8,304 nt of DNA, taken from NCBI GenBank assembly GCA_016296285.1, contig JAEDJP010000058.1:1-8304 (forward strand). The letters run 5' to 3'. This DNA comes from Bacilli bacterium (GTDB taxonomy: Bacteria; Bacillota_I; Bacilli_A; RFN20; CAG-826). The notes under the pieces are model-generated. The model made no database searches, was not told the DNA's origin, and saw only the letters and a list, made by a program, of their open reading frames with translations. The position numbers were made by a program, and so were the translations under genes. Each line of letters starts with the position of its first letter. Within the stretch, counting starts at the first letter, position 1. Positions 1 to 5,807 of this stretch are shown piece after piece.

Positions 1-1328
1 CAGGAAGCGCAGCGCGTGAAGGAGCTGTAGCCGCGGCGGTTGAGCAGCAGCATGACCTGCTCCTTTTTGACGAGGCGGTCGCGGATCGCGTCCACGAGGG
101 TCTTGGAGAACACGTTGTCGTTCCTCATCATGATGGACCGGTCGCGCAGGTCCACGATCTTGACGGGGGGCAAGGGGGCCTCGTTGACCCGGCGGCTCAT
201 GAGGGCGAAGCCATAGACGCCTTTTTGGGCGCGGGCCTTGCTCTCGAGGCTCGGGGTGGCGCTCCCGAGGACCACCTTGGCCCCGAAGTGGCGGGCGCGG
301 AAGATCGCGACTTCCCTCGCGTGGTAATAGGGCGGGGAATCCTGCTTGTAGGAATCGACGTGCTCCTCGTCGAGGATGATGAGGCCGATGTCGGTTAGGG
401 GTGCGAAGACGGCGCTTCTGGCCCCGACGACGATGCGGGCCTTCCCTTCCGCGATGCGGCGGTATTCGTCGTATTTCTCCGCGGGGGTGAGGCCGCTATG
501 GAGGATCGCGATCTTCTCCCCGAAGCGGCGGGAGAAATACTCGACCATCACGGGGGTGAGGGAAATCTCGGGGACGAGCATGAGGATGTTCTTCCCTTGC
601 TCGAGATAGCGTTCCGAAAGATGGAGGTAAACCTCGGTCTTCCCCGAGCCCGTGACCCCTTGGAGGAGGACGACCTCCTTGGGGGAGGCGAGGATCGTCT
701 CCATGGCCTTGTTTTGCTCGAAATTGAGGGGGTGGGGTTGCTCTTTTTCGTATTCGGGGAGGGTGTAGCGGGCCTTTTCCTTCTTGCGGATGGCGAGCTT
801 TTTGGCCTCGAGCAGCTTCTTCACGACGCTTGGGGAGCCGGCCTCTTTCTTGCGGATTTCCCCGTTTTTGACCACGAGGCGCAGGATCTCGATTTGCTTG
901 GGTGTGAGGCCTTCCTCGCTGACGTCCAAAGCATAGAGAAAATCCTCGTAGGCGATCTTCGGGCCCTTGAGGCCCCCGAGGGTCGGCTTGAGGGACGGGG
1001 GCAGCATCGCGTTCAGGACGTCGATGCGCGGGGAAAGGTAATGGGCGACCATCTCCTCGGCGAGGGAAAGGAGTTCTTGGCCGAGCAATGGCTTCTCGTC
1101 GATGACGGATTCGATGAAGGAGACGCGGTAGCCCCGTTCTTCTTCGATGTCCTCGATCGGGCGATCCGTCCTGGAAACGCGTTCCACGAACCCGACGATG
1201 CGGGTATGGTGGAAAGGCACGAGGACCCGGCAGCCCGGGGCCACCGCAAAGCCATCCTTGCACGCGTAGGTGAAGGGGCGGTCAAGGCCATAGACCCCGT
1301 GTTGGAGGAGGACGTCGAGAAGGATCAT
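1..1328 (-). CDS. priA: PriA primosomal helicase, N-terminal part (cut at window edge)
   Basis: Replication restart helicase (primosomal protein N'), which binds abandoned forks and reloads the replicative helicase. 442 codons are visible and the C-terminal part lies outside the window. Residues 1-105 fit the 3'-DNA-binding domain, and 140-195 look like the winged-helix region. The helicase core follows: Walker A GVTGSGKT at 224-231, GARSAVFAP at 302-310, DEEH box at 320-323 followed by SYKQ and YYHAR, GSATPS at 355-360, and LLLNRRGYSSF near 427-437. The last residues (RCAS) lead into the usual zinc-binding cysteines. The ATG at 1328 is chosen because the protein starts MILLDVLL as PriA proteins do. 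A TTG lies directly upstream, but the -10 box ends only 7 bases before this ATG. No Shine-Dalgarno is visible. The gene lies downstream of gmk in the same direction, as in Bacilli, but without the rpoZ and coaBC that lie between them in B. subtilis. Long open frames on the other strand here are antisense shadows. Confidence 0.96.
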   Translation of the reverse strand, partial: MILLDVLLQHGVYGLDRPFTYACKDGFAVAPGCRVLVPFHHTRIVGFVERVSRTDRPIEDIEEERGYRVSFIESVIDEKPLLGQELLSLAEEMVAHYLSPRIDVLNAMLPPSLKPTLGGLKGPKIAYEDFLYALDVSEEGLTPKQIEILRLVVKNGEIRKKEAGSPSVVKKLLEAKKLAIRKKEKARYTLPEYEKEQPHPLNFEQNKAMETILASPKEVVLLQGVTGSGKTEVYLHLSERYLEQGKNILMLVPEISLTPVMVEYFSRRFGEKIAILHSGLTPAEKYDEYRRIAEGKARIVVGARSAVFAPLTDIGLIILDEEHVDSYKQDSPPYYHAREVAIFRARHFGAKVVLGSATPSLESKARAQKGVYGFALMSRRVNEAPLPPVKIVDLRDRSIMMRNDNVFSKTLVDAIRDRLVKKEQVMLLLNRRGYSSFTRCAS

Positions 1329-1335
1329 CAAGGGT

Positions 1336-1341
1336 AGTATA
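1336..1341 (-). promoter_or_regulatory. Predicted -10 box of priA
   Basis: On the minus strand this reads TATACT (5 of 6 matches to TATAAT) and ends 7 bases before the priA ATG. A weak CTTTCT lies 17 bases upstream at the -35 position. Transcription from this box would start at or within about one base of the ATG, giving a leaderless message. It lies downstream of the gmk terminator, so priA probably has its own transcription unit. Predicted from sequence only. Confidence 0.55.
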
Positions 1342-1375
1342 AACGGGTCGCGGATTTTAGAAAGGGGCGAGGTTC

Positions 1376-1400
1376 AAAAAAAGACCGCTTACGCGGCCTT
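1376..1400 (-). terminator. Intrinsic terminator overlapping the end of gmk
   Basis: Minus-strand RNA forms AAGGCCGC / GCGGUCUU, an 8-bp stem with one G-U pair closed by the tetraloop GUAA, followed at once by seven U residues (the A-run at 1376-1382 on the plus strand). The tetraloop is of GNRA type and contains the gmk stop codon UAA. The stem is therefore partly coding sequence for the last gmk residues. The compact GC stem plus U-tract makes this a good rho-independent terminator, separating gmk from priA. Confidence 0.8.
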
Positions 1401-1949
1401 GATGATCGCGGCGATCTCGGAGGCGGCCCGGAGGACGTCGTCGTTCTCGACGCGGTACCGGTACCGGTCGCCCATCGTGAGCTCGTAACGGGCTTTCGCG
1501 AGGCGTTGCTGAATCACTTCTTCCGGCTCGGTGCTCCGGCCCCGGATGCGGGACTCGAGGGCCTCGAAGGACGGGGGGATCAGGTAGATGGAGATGGCCT
1601 CGGGGCATTTCGCGAGCACTTCCATCGTGCCGTTGACCTCGATCTCGAGGAGGACGTTCTTTCCGGATTCGAGCATTTCCTCAACCTTGTCCTTGGGGGT
1701 GCCGTAGCGGTTGCCGACGAATTCCGCCCATTCAAGGAGGTTGCCTCTTTTGAGGTTCTCGTCGAATTGCGCGGGGCTCACGAAATAATAATCCTTGCCG
1801 TCGACTTCCCCGGGACGCGGGGAGCGGGTCGTCATGGAAACGCTGTAATAAAGGCGGAGGGAGGGGTCTTTCATGAGCTCTTTGCGCACGGTCCCCTTGC
1901 CGACCCCGGAAGGGCCCGAGAGGATGAAAAGATGTCCCTTGGTTGCCAT
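1389..1949 (-). CDS. gmk: Guanylate kinase
   Basis: Transfers phosphate from ATP to GMP (or dGMP), giving GDP in the cytoplasm; essential for GTP supply. 186 residues, the usual bacterial length. The P-loop GPSGVGKG is at 12-19. The GMP-binding segment follows: SVSMTTRSPRPGEVDG at 36-51 (S38, R42 and R45 in the expected places), then DYYF at 53-56, EWAEF and NRYGTP. The lid region has RIRGRSTEPEEVIQQRL, and the C-terminal NDD segment is present. Starts at the ATG at 1949, where the typical KGHLFILSGPSG follows; a -10 box ends 9 bases upstream and no Shine-Dalgarno is seen. The stop codon lies in the loop of a terminator. Located between an HD phosphohydrolase gene and priA; gmk and priA are also close in B. 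subtilis. Nothing looks damaged. Confidence 0.98.
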   Translation of the reverse strand: MATKGHLFILSGPSGVGKGTVRKELMKDPSLRLYYSVSMTTRSPRPGEVDGKDYYFVSPAQFDENLKRGNLLEWAEFVGNRYGTPKDKVEEMLESGKNVLLEIEVNGTMEVLAKCPEAISIYLIPPSFEALESRIRGRSTEPEEVIQQRLAKARYELTMGDRYRYRVENDDVLRAASEIAAIIKAA

Positions 1950-1958
1950 ATTGGGGGT

Positions 1959-1964
1959 ATTGTA
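1959..1964 (-). promoter_or_regulatory. Predicted -10 box of gmk
   Basis: Minus-strand TACAAT (5 of 6 consensus matches) ends 9 bases before the gmk ATG; TTTCTT lies 17 bases upstream as a weak -35. The expected start point is 1-3 bases before the ATG, so the message would be leaderless or nearly so. The intervening bases ACCCCCAAT contain no Shine-Dalgarno. Confidence 0.55.
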
Positions 1965-2053
1965 ATCGTTCTAAGAGGTGAAAGAAAGCCCCGAAATGCC
2001 GAATAGTGCGGAACATTCCCAGCTTTTGGTGGGGCGCGTCAAAGCGAGACTCT

Positions 2054-2067
2054 CGGGGCGTTCATCA
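2054..2067. repeat. 14-base repeat, copy 1 (after the HD gene)
   Basis: CGGGGCGTTCATCA, identical to the copy at 3168-3181 and in the same orientation. It lies 26 bases past the HD gene stop, in the intergenic region before gmk. A shorter related piece, GCCCCGAAATG, occurs at 1988-1998 near the gmk -35 and, on the other strand, at the second copy. Confidence 0.5.
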
Positions 2068-2092
2068 TCGGGGACTAGGATGGGCCGAAACG

Positions 2093-3121
2093 TCAAAACG
2101 AGTATGGCCCGGCATGGGAATACCCGTAGAGAATGGGATCAAACGAACGGGAAAGGAACGCGGAAAGAGCCTCCCCGAATTCGGGCGAGAGCTTCGAGAG
2201 GCGCCCCTTGCCCTTCACGAGGGGATCGATGAACCTCTTCTTCGTCTTGATGGATGCGGAAAAGAGGAGGGACGCCCCCTCGATTTCGACGGGATCTCGC
2301 GCGACGAGGCAAAGGCCGCGATAGGCGAACCAGTCCTTTTTCCGCGCGGAGGAAAGGAGCTTCTCGATCAAGGCTTGCTCGGTCCGGTAGAGGTCCTTGG
2401 GCTCGATGGTCCCATCCCGAAGGCACGAGGAAAGCAGGCGCGAGAGGGCCTCCATCGCGAAGCGGTCCTCGTCCCGGGTGTACATGTCCGCGTTCACGAG
2501 CATCCCCTTCCCGAAGAGGAGGGCGCTTCCAAGAGTCTGGAAGGCGATCTCGGTTTCCCCGCCCTCGTTCTTCGTGAGGCACAGGTCATCAAGCAATGCT
2601 AGGACGGTCTTCAGGGGATAGACCCCGAAATGGAGGAAGTTCGAGAGGGTGTATTCGAGGCGGTCGCAGGAAAGGCGCGGGGCGTCGTTGTCCGCGATGA
2701 GGTAACGATGATAATCGGACACGTCCTCGAGGGGGATGCCGCGCCTTTTAAGAAACGCCATGACCCCGGGGTCGTCGTGAAGCATGGTTTCCGTCAAGGA
2801 TTCCGTGGCCTCCTGTTTCTCTGGATCCCCTTGGAGGAAATCGACCACGTGGGCGAAGCAAGGGGTGCTGATGTCGTGAAAAAGGCCAGACAGGGCGATG
2901 CGTTCATCCTTGGAAAAGCGAAGGCAAAGCAAGGCCACCCCGAGAGAATGCTCGAACCGGTTATAGGGCTCGACCTTCGCGAAATAGGGGTAGGCCGTGT
3001 ATTCGAGGCCGCAGTGCATCCCGACATCCAAAAGGCGTCGGAGCAAAGGGAGTTCCATGGCCTCGGCGAGGGAAGCGGGGATCGCTTCGTTTGCCAGGTA
3101 AAGGGGGATTTCGCGTGGCAT
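2093..3121 (-). CDS. HD-superfamily phosphohydrolase
   Basis: 342-residue metal-dependent phosphohydrolase of the HD superfamily, closest in appearance to the dGTPase-like/COG1078 group (such as B. subtilis YwfO/YdhJ). The substrate cannot be read from sequence; nucleotides are a reasonable guess because gmk is the next gene. The metal ligands appear in order: H58 in NRFEHSLGVALL, the H82-D83 doublet in GLFHDISTPCFAH, and D153 in CDRLEYTL. The segment TAYPYFAKVEPYNRFEHS matches the start of the fold in this group. The start is set at the ATG at 3121 (MPREIPLYLANEA). A further in-frame ATG at 3130 would add MFL, but it lies partly inside the predicted -10 box and would need a different promoter. 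The gene is divergent from rqcH with its own promoter; no convincing terminator follows it. The 143 bases between this gene and gmk hold only the gmk promoter and one copy of a 14-base repeat. Confidence 0.88.
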   Translation of the reverse strand: MPREIPLYLANEAIPASLAEAMELPLLRRLLDVGMHCGLEYTAYPYFAKVEPYNRFEHSLGVALLCLRFSKDERIALSGLFHDISTPCFAHVVDFLQGDPEKQEATESLTETMLHDDPGVMAFLKRRGIPLEDVSDYHRYLIADNDAPRLSCDRLEYTLSNFLHFGVYPLKTVLALLDDLCLTKNEGGETEIAFQTLGSALLFGKGMLVNADMYTRDEDRFAMEALSRLLSSCLRDGTIEPKDLYRTEQALIEKLLSSARKKDWFAYRGLCLVARDPVEIEGASLLFSASIKTKKRFIDPLVKGKGRLSKLSPEFGEALSAFLSRSFDPILYGYSHAGPYSF

Positions 3122-3128
3122 GAGAAAC

Positions 3129-3134
3129 ATTATG
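3129..3134 (-). promoter_or_regulatory. Predicted extended -10 box of the HD gene
   Basis: Minus-strand CATAAT preceded by TGG (a TGn extended -10) ends 7 bases before the ATG at 3121. That spacing argues for the 3121 start over the ATG at 3130, which overlaps the box. No convincing -35 is present. The predicted transcript begins at or next to the start codon. Confidence 0.5.
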
Positions 3135-3167
3135 CCAAGGGGCGCGATAAAAGGGAACGGCTCATTT

Positions 3168-3181
3168 CGGGGCGTTCATCA
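3168..3181. repeat. 14-base repeat, copy 2 (between HD gene and rqcH)
   Basis: Second exact copy of CGGGGCGTTCATCA, in the divergent HD-rqcH intergenic region, about 50 bases from each predicted start point. Its position would suit an activator or repressor site acting on both promoters, but two copies in 8 kb can also arise by chance. Confidence 0.5.
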
Positions 3182-3222
3182 ATGGCGCGAGGAAGGGGAG
3201 GATACGGGGCTCTCGCGCGTGC

Positions 3223-3228
3223 TATACT
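3223..3228 (+). promoter_or_regulatory. Predicted extended -10 box of rqcH
   Basis: TGC followed by TATACT, an extended -10 with 5 of 6 consensus matches, ends 9 bases before the rqcH ATG. No good -35 lies 17 bases upstream, which fits extended -10 promoters. The AAGGGGG between the box and the ATG looks like a Shine-Dalgarno, but it is only 2 bases from the ATG and would be mostly upstream of the predicted start point, so it probably does not act as one. Confidence 0.6.
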
Positions 3229-3237
3229 AAGGGGGTT

Positions 3238-4641
3238 ATGCTGAAGCCAAGGGAAGTCGGGGAACTCGCGACCGCGCTGGAAGGCGCCCTAAGAGGGGAA
3301 CGCCTCGGGAAATTCGTCCAGATCGATGAGGACGTCCTTTCCTTTTCCGCGTCGAAGGGCAAGCGCCTCGTCTTCGTGCTCGACCCCGCGGACCCTTCTT
3401 GCTACCTCTCTTCCTCGCCCTTGGGCCTCACGAGCCTATCGACCCCGCTTTCGCAGTATTTTCGGAAGGAGCTGAGCGGGGCAAGCGTCTTGGGGGTTCA
3501 TCAAGGCGGGGAGGACCGCGTGCTCCTCTTCTCCTTGCTCTGCGTGAACGACCTCTTCCTCGAGGAAAGGCGCACCCTCGTCGTCGAGCTCTTGCCCCAC
3601 CACCCGAACGTCTTGCTCCTCGACGAGAACGGCAAGATCCTCTTCGTCAAGAAGCCAAGCCCTTCCCTCCTTGAGAAACGGGTCGTCCTGCGGGGCATGA
3701 CCTACGTCCCCCCGAGCCTCCCGTTCGCCCCAACCCCGCTGCAAAAGCCCTTTGATTTTTCCGCCCACAACGAGGCGATGGAAGCCAAGGAAGGATCGCT
3801 CCTCGAAAAGCGCAAGAAAGAGCGCTTTTCGACCCTTTTCCGCGACATCAAGACGCGGAAGAAGGCGCTCGAGCGCAAACTCGTCAAGCTCGAGAAGGAG
3901 GAAGAGGAGGCCAAGGCCCACCGAGGGGATGGGGAATACGGCAATTTCATCTACACGAACATGGGGGACATCGACCCTTCCTCGGGCGTCATGGACGTCT
4001 ATGGCGTCCCCGTGCCCCTCGATCCCCGGAAGAGCCCATCCCAAAACGCGGAAGCCTTCTTCAAGCGCGCGAAGAAAGCGAAGGCGACCTTGCAGGAAAC
4101 GAGCAAGAACAAAGAAGGGGCGTATCGCGAGCTCGAGCGCCTCGAGACCTTGTCCCAAGCCTTGGAAGAGGCGGACGAAGAAGCCCTCGAGCGCCTTGGC
4201 AAAGAATATCGCCTCGAGGAAAAAGACGGGGCGAAGCATAGCCCCTTATCCGAGCCCGCGATCCTCCCTTACCAAGTGAAAATCGACGGGACGTCCTTCC
4301 TCTTTGGCAAGAACGCGATGCAAAACGACTACCTCTCCTTCCTCTACGCGACCAAGAAGGACCGCCTTTGGTTCCACGTCAAGGAGGCAAGGGGCGCCCA
4401 CCTCATCCTGCAGAAAGACGACCCGAGCCCCAAGGAAATCGAGACCGCCTGCGCGCTTGCCTTGCTCGCCTCCGGGAAAAGGGAAGGCGAGGTCCAATAC
4501 GCCCCCCACAAGGACGTGCGGCGCGGAAGTACGAAGGGGCAGGCGGTCCTCCGTTCCTACCAAAGTGCCTATATCCGCGCCATCCCAGAAGAGGTCGAAA
4601 AAGCCTTCCTCGAGGCGAGGAAGGCTCCCAAAAAGCGTTGA
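3238..4641 (+). CDS. rqcH: RqcH/NFACT ribosome quality-control protein, short form
   Basis: Bacterial homologue of eukaryotic Rqc2. RqcH binds 50S subunits blocked by a peptidyl-tRNA and directs C-terminal alanine tailing of the stalled chain for degradation. 467 residues, against about 570 in B. subtilis. The NFACT-N domain spans about 1-160; D93-R94 in GGEDRVLLF matches the conserved Asp-Arg pair needed for tRNA engagement, and G-x-x-Y156-VPPS marks the domain end. A Lys/Glu-rich coiled coil runs 188-226, then YGNFIYTNMGDI and the family signature PLDPRKSPSQNA at 260-271, a second coiled coil at about 272-330, and NFACT-R at about 340-450 with GKN 357-359, QND 362-364 and WFHVKEARGAH. The helix-hairpin-helix stretch that normally lies between NFACT-N and the first coil appears to be missing. 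Older annotations call this family fibronectin-binding protein. The gene converges with vanZ, the two stops being three bases apart. Confidence 0.93.
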   Translation: MLKPREVGELATALEGALRGERLGKFVQIDEDVLSFSASKGKRLVFVLDPADPSCYLSSSPLGLTSLSTPLSQYFRKELSGASVLGVHQGGEDRVLLFSLLCVNDLFLEERRTLVVELLPHHPNVLLLDENGKILFVKKPSPSLLEKRVVLRGMTYVPPSLPFAPTPLQKPFDFSAHNEAMEAKEGSLLEKRKKERFSTLFRDIKTRKKALERKLVKLEKEEEEAKAHRGDGEYGNFIYTNMGDIDPSSGVMDVYGVPVPLDPRKSPSQNAEAFFKRAKKAKATLQETSKNKEGAYRELERLETLSQALEEADEEALERLGKEYRLEEKDGAKHSPLSEPAILPYQVKIDGTSFLFGKNAMQNDYLSFLYATKKDRLWFHVKEARGAHLILQKDDPSPKEIETACALALLASGKREGEVQYAPHKDVRRGSTKGQAVLRSYQSAYIRAIPEEVEKAFLEARKAPKKR

Positions 4642-4668
4642 GGATCAAAGCCTTTGCTTCTTCTTTTT
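4619..4668 (+). terminator. Possible weak terminator after rqcH
   Basis: AAGGCT at 4621-4626 pairs with AGCCTT at 4649-4654, and two more G-U pairs can extend the stem. A U-rich tract (UGCUUCUUCUUUUU) follows. The loop of 22 bases is long and the stem partly lies in the rqcH coding end, so this is only a candidate. It also overlaps the convergent vanZ 3' end. Confidence 0.25.
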
Positions 4669-5187
4669 CCCGTCGTCCTCGGGCTCGCTTTTGAGCACCT
4701 TGACGAAGGTGGCGATAAGCAAGGCGAGCAACACCCCGAGGGCGGCGCCCCCGACATCGATGCCAACGTGGGACCAGCTCGCGGGGCGGTCAAGGGCGGG
4801 GATCATCTGCAAGCCTTCGAAAAGGAAGGCCAAAACCGCGCACGCTCCGAAACCGACGAGGGCGGAAAAAAGCCACGGGAGCTTCTTGAAGGGCAAGAGG
4901 CGGGCAGCGGAAAGATCCGCGAAGACGCCAAGAAACATGAACAGGAAGAAATGCCCGAAGAGGTTGCGGATGACCGCGCGGAACCAGGCTTGGTTGCCCC
5001 CGTCGACGGTGCCTTTGGCAAACGCGTTCACGACCTTGGCGACCCAATCGGCGAAATCCTTGACCATGGGGCGGACCGTTTCTTCCTGAAGGCAGGAAAA
5101 GACGAGTCCGAGGACGGCCAAAACGCCGAAGAGGGCGACGAAAGCGATGGTCGCGATCCTATTTTTCTTGGGGGAAACGTTCGTCAT
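4645..5187 (-). CDS. VanZ-like integral membrane protein
   Basis: 180-residue membrane protein resembling the VanZ family; VanZ itself gives low-level teicoplanin resistance by an unclear mechanism, and most chromosomal relatives have no known role. Predicted membrane segments lie at about 11-31, 73-92, 104-123 and 143-163. Family-type features are RNLFGHFFLF at 74-83, ExxQ at E124-Q127 after the third segment, an Arg-rich turn ending SWSHVGID, and DxxxxxxG at D144-G151. The Asn usually found inside that last motif is Ala148 here. The tail is charged (EPEDDGKKKKQR). The start is uncertain: the ATG at 5187 overlaps the ppa stop region by 29 bases, while an in-frame ATG at 5208 would overlap by 50. 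The overlap implies cotranscription and translational coupling with ppa. Assignment to VanZ rests on topology and a few motif residues. Confidence 0.72.
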   Translation of the reverse strand: MTNVSPKKNRIATIAFVALFGVLAVLGLVFSCLQEETVRPMVKDFADWVAKVVNAFAKGTVDGGNQAWFRAVIRNLFGHFFLFMFLGVFADLSAARLLPFKKLPWLFSALVGFGACAVLAFLFEGLQMIPALDRPASWSHVGIDVGGAALGVLLALLIATFVKVLKSEPEDDGKKKKQRL

Positions 5188-5698
5188 AGCGTTCGCGGCA
5201 TTCGGCAATGGTCTTCTTGGCTTCCTCGACCCCGAGGAAACCCTCGATGACCGTGTCCTTGCCGTGCTCTAGCTCCTTGTAATGCTGGAAGAAATGGGAG
5301 ATTTCCTCGAGGATGTGCGCGGGGACGTCATCCATCGAGCGGAAAGTGTTGTAAAAGGGATCGTTCTCGCAGATGGCGATGATCTTCTCGTCGGTCTCGC
5401 CGCTATCGACCATCTTGAGGATGCCGATGGGGTAGCAACGGACCAAGGACATCGGGACCACGGATTCGCTCGAGAGGACAAGCACGTCCAGCGGGTCCTC
5501 GTCCCTGCTCCAGGTGCGCGGGATGAACCCGTAATTCTGGGGGTAATGGGTCGAGGTGTAAAGGACGCGGTCGAGGACGAGGCAACCCGTCTCGACGTCC
5601 AGCTCGTATTTGTTCTTGCAACCCGCGGGGATCTCGATGCAGGCCATAAAATGGTCGGGCGTGATGCGACGGGGATCGATGCTGTGGAGGATGTTCAT
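5159..5698 (-). CDS. ppa: Inorganic pyrophosphatase, family I
   Basis: Hydrolyses pyrophosphate to two phosphates in the cytoplasm, pulling nucleic acid and aminoacyl-tRNA synthesis forward. 179 residues, normal for bacterial family I enzymes. Active-site residues are visible in order: E22 in IEIPAG, K30 and E32 in NKYELD, R44 in LDRVLY, Y52 and Y56 in HYPQNYGFIP, D66-x-D68-x-x-D71 in the family signature, D98 and D103 in KMVDSGETDEK, K105, and YK in HFFQHYKELE. The residue after D98 is Ser where E. coli has Glu98. Unlike most genes in this window it has a proper Shine-Dalgarno (AGGAAAGGA at 5712-5704) 5 bases from the ATG. B. subtilis uses the unrelated manganese-dependent family II enzyme, so a family I enzyme hints at another branch of Bacillota. 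It is first gene of the ppa-vanZ pair. Confidence 0.96.
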   Translation of the reverse strand: MNILHSIDPRRITPDHFMACIEIPAGCKNKYELDVETGCLVLDRVLYTSTHYPQNYGFIPRTWSRDEDPLDVLVLSSESVVPMSLVRCYPIGILKMVDSGETDEKIIAICENDPFYNTFRSMDDVPAHILEEISHFFQHYKELEHGKDTVIEGFLGVEEAKKTIAECRERYDERFPQEK

Positions 5699-5703
5699 GG
5701 GAT

Positions 5704-5712
5704 TCCTTTCCT
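5704..5712 (-). promoter_or_regulatory. Shine-Dalgarno of ppa
   Basis: Minus-strand AGGAAAGGA is 5 bases upstream of the ppa ATG at 5698. It is noted because this is one of only two well-spaced Shine-Dalgarno sites in the window; the six genes with close -10 boxes have none. Confidence 0.65.
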
Positions 5713-5794
5713 ATATTTTGGTCTTTCAGGGGCGAATTGGAAAGGATTATTTGCCTCTCATCGCGCTTTTTCTTCTTTTTCGGCGGTTTCGTCC

Positions 5795-5800
5795 TATCCT
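5795..5800 (+). promoter_or_regulatory. Predicted -10 box of the lipoprotein gene
   Basis: TATCCT (4 of 6 consensus matches, including the key TA and final T) ends 7 bases before the ATG at 5808, the same spacing as at priA and the HD gene. The AGGGG touching the ATG is too close to act as a Shine-Dalgarno. Weaker than the other five boxes. Confidence 0.4.
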
Positions 5801-5807
5801 ATAGGGG

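Noticed and set aside
498..1337. Long plus-strand open frame opposite priA (about 279 codons)
   Set aside because: It is antisense to a clear PriA reading; its Gly/Glu/Asp-rich translation has no family motifs and reflects GC-rich codon use.
1455..1470. Tandem GGTACC/CGGTAC units resembling a repeat or restriction-site cluster
   Set aside because: They encode the Arg-Tyr-Arg-Tyr-Arg stretch in the C-terminal part of gmk and fit ordinary codon choice.
3436..4239. Minus-strand open frame of about 267 codons inside rqcH
   Set aside because: Antisense to recognisable NFACT domains; no independent start signal or family feature.
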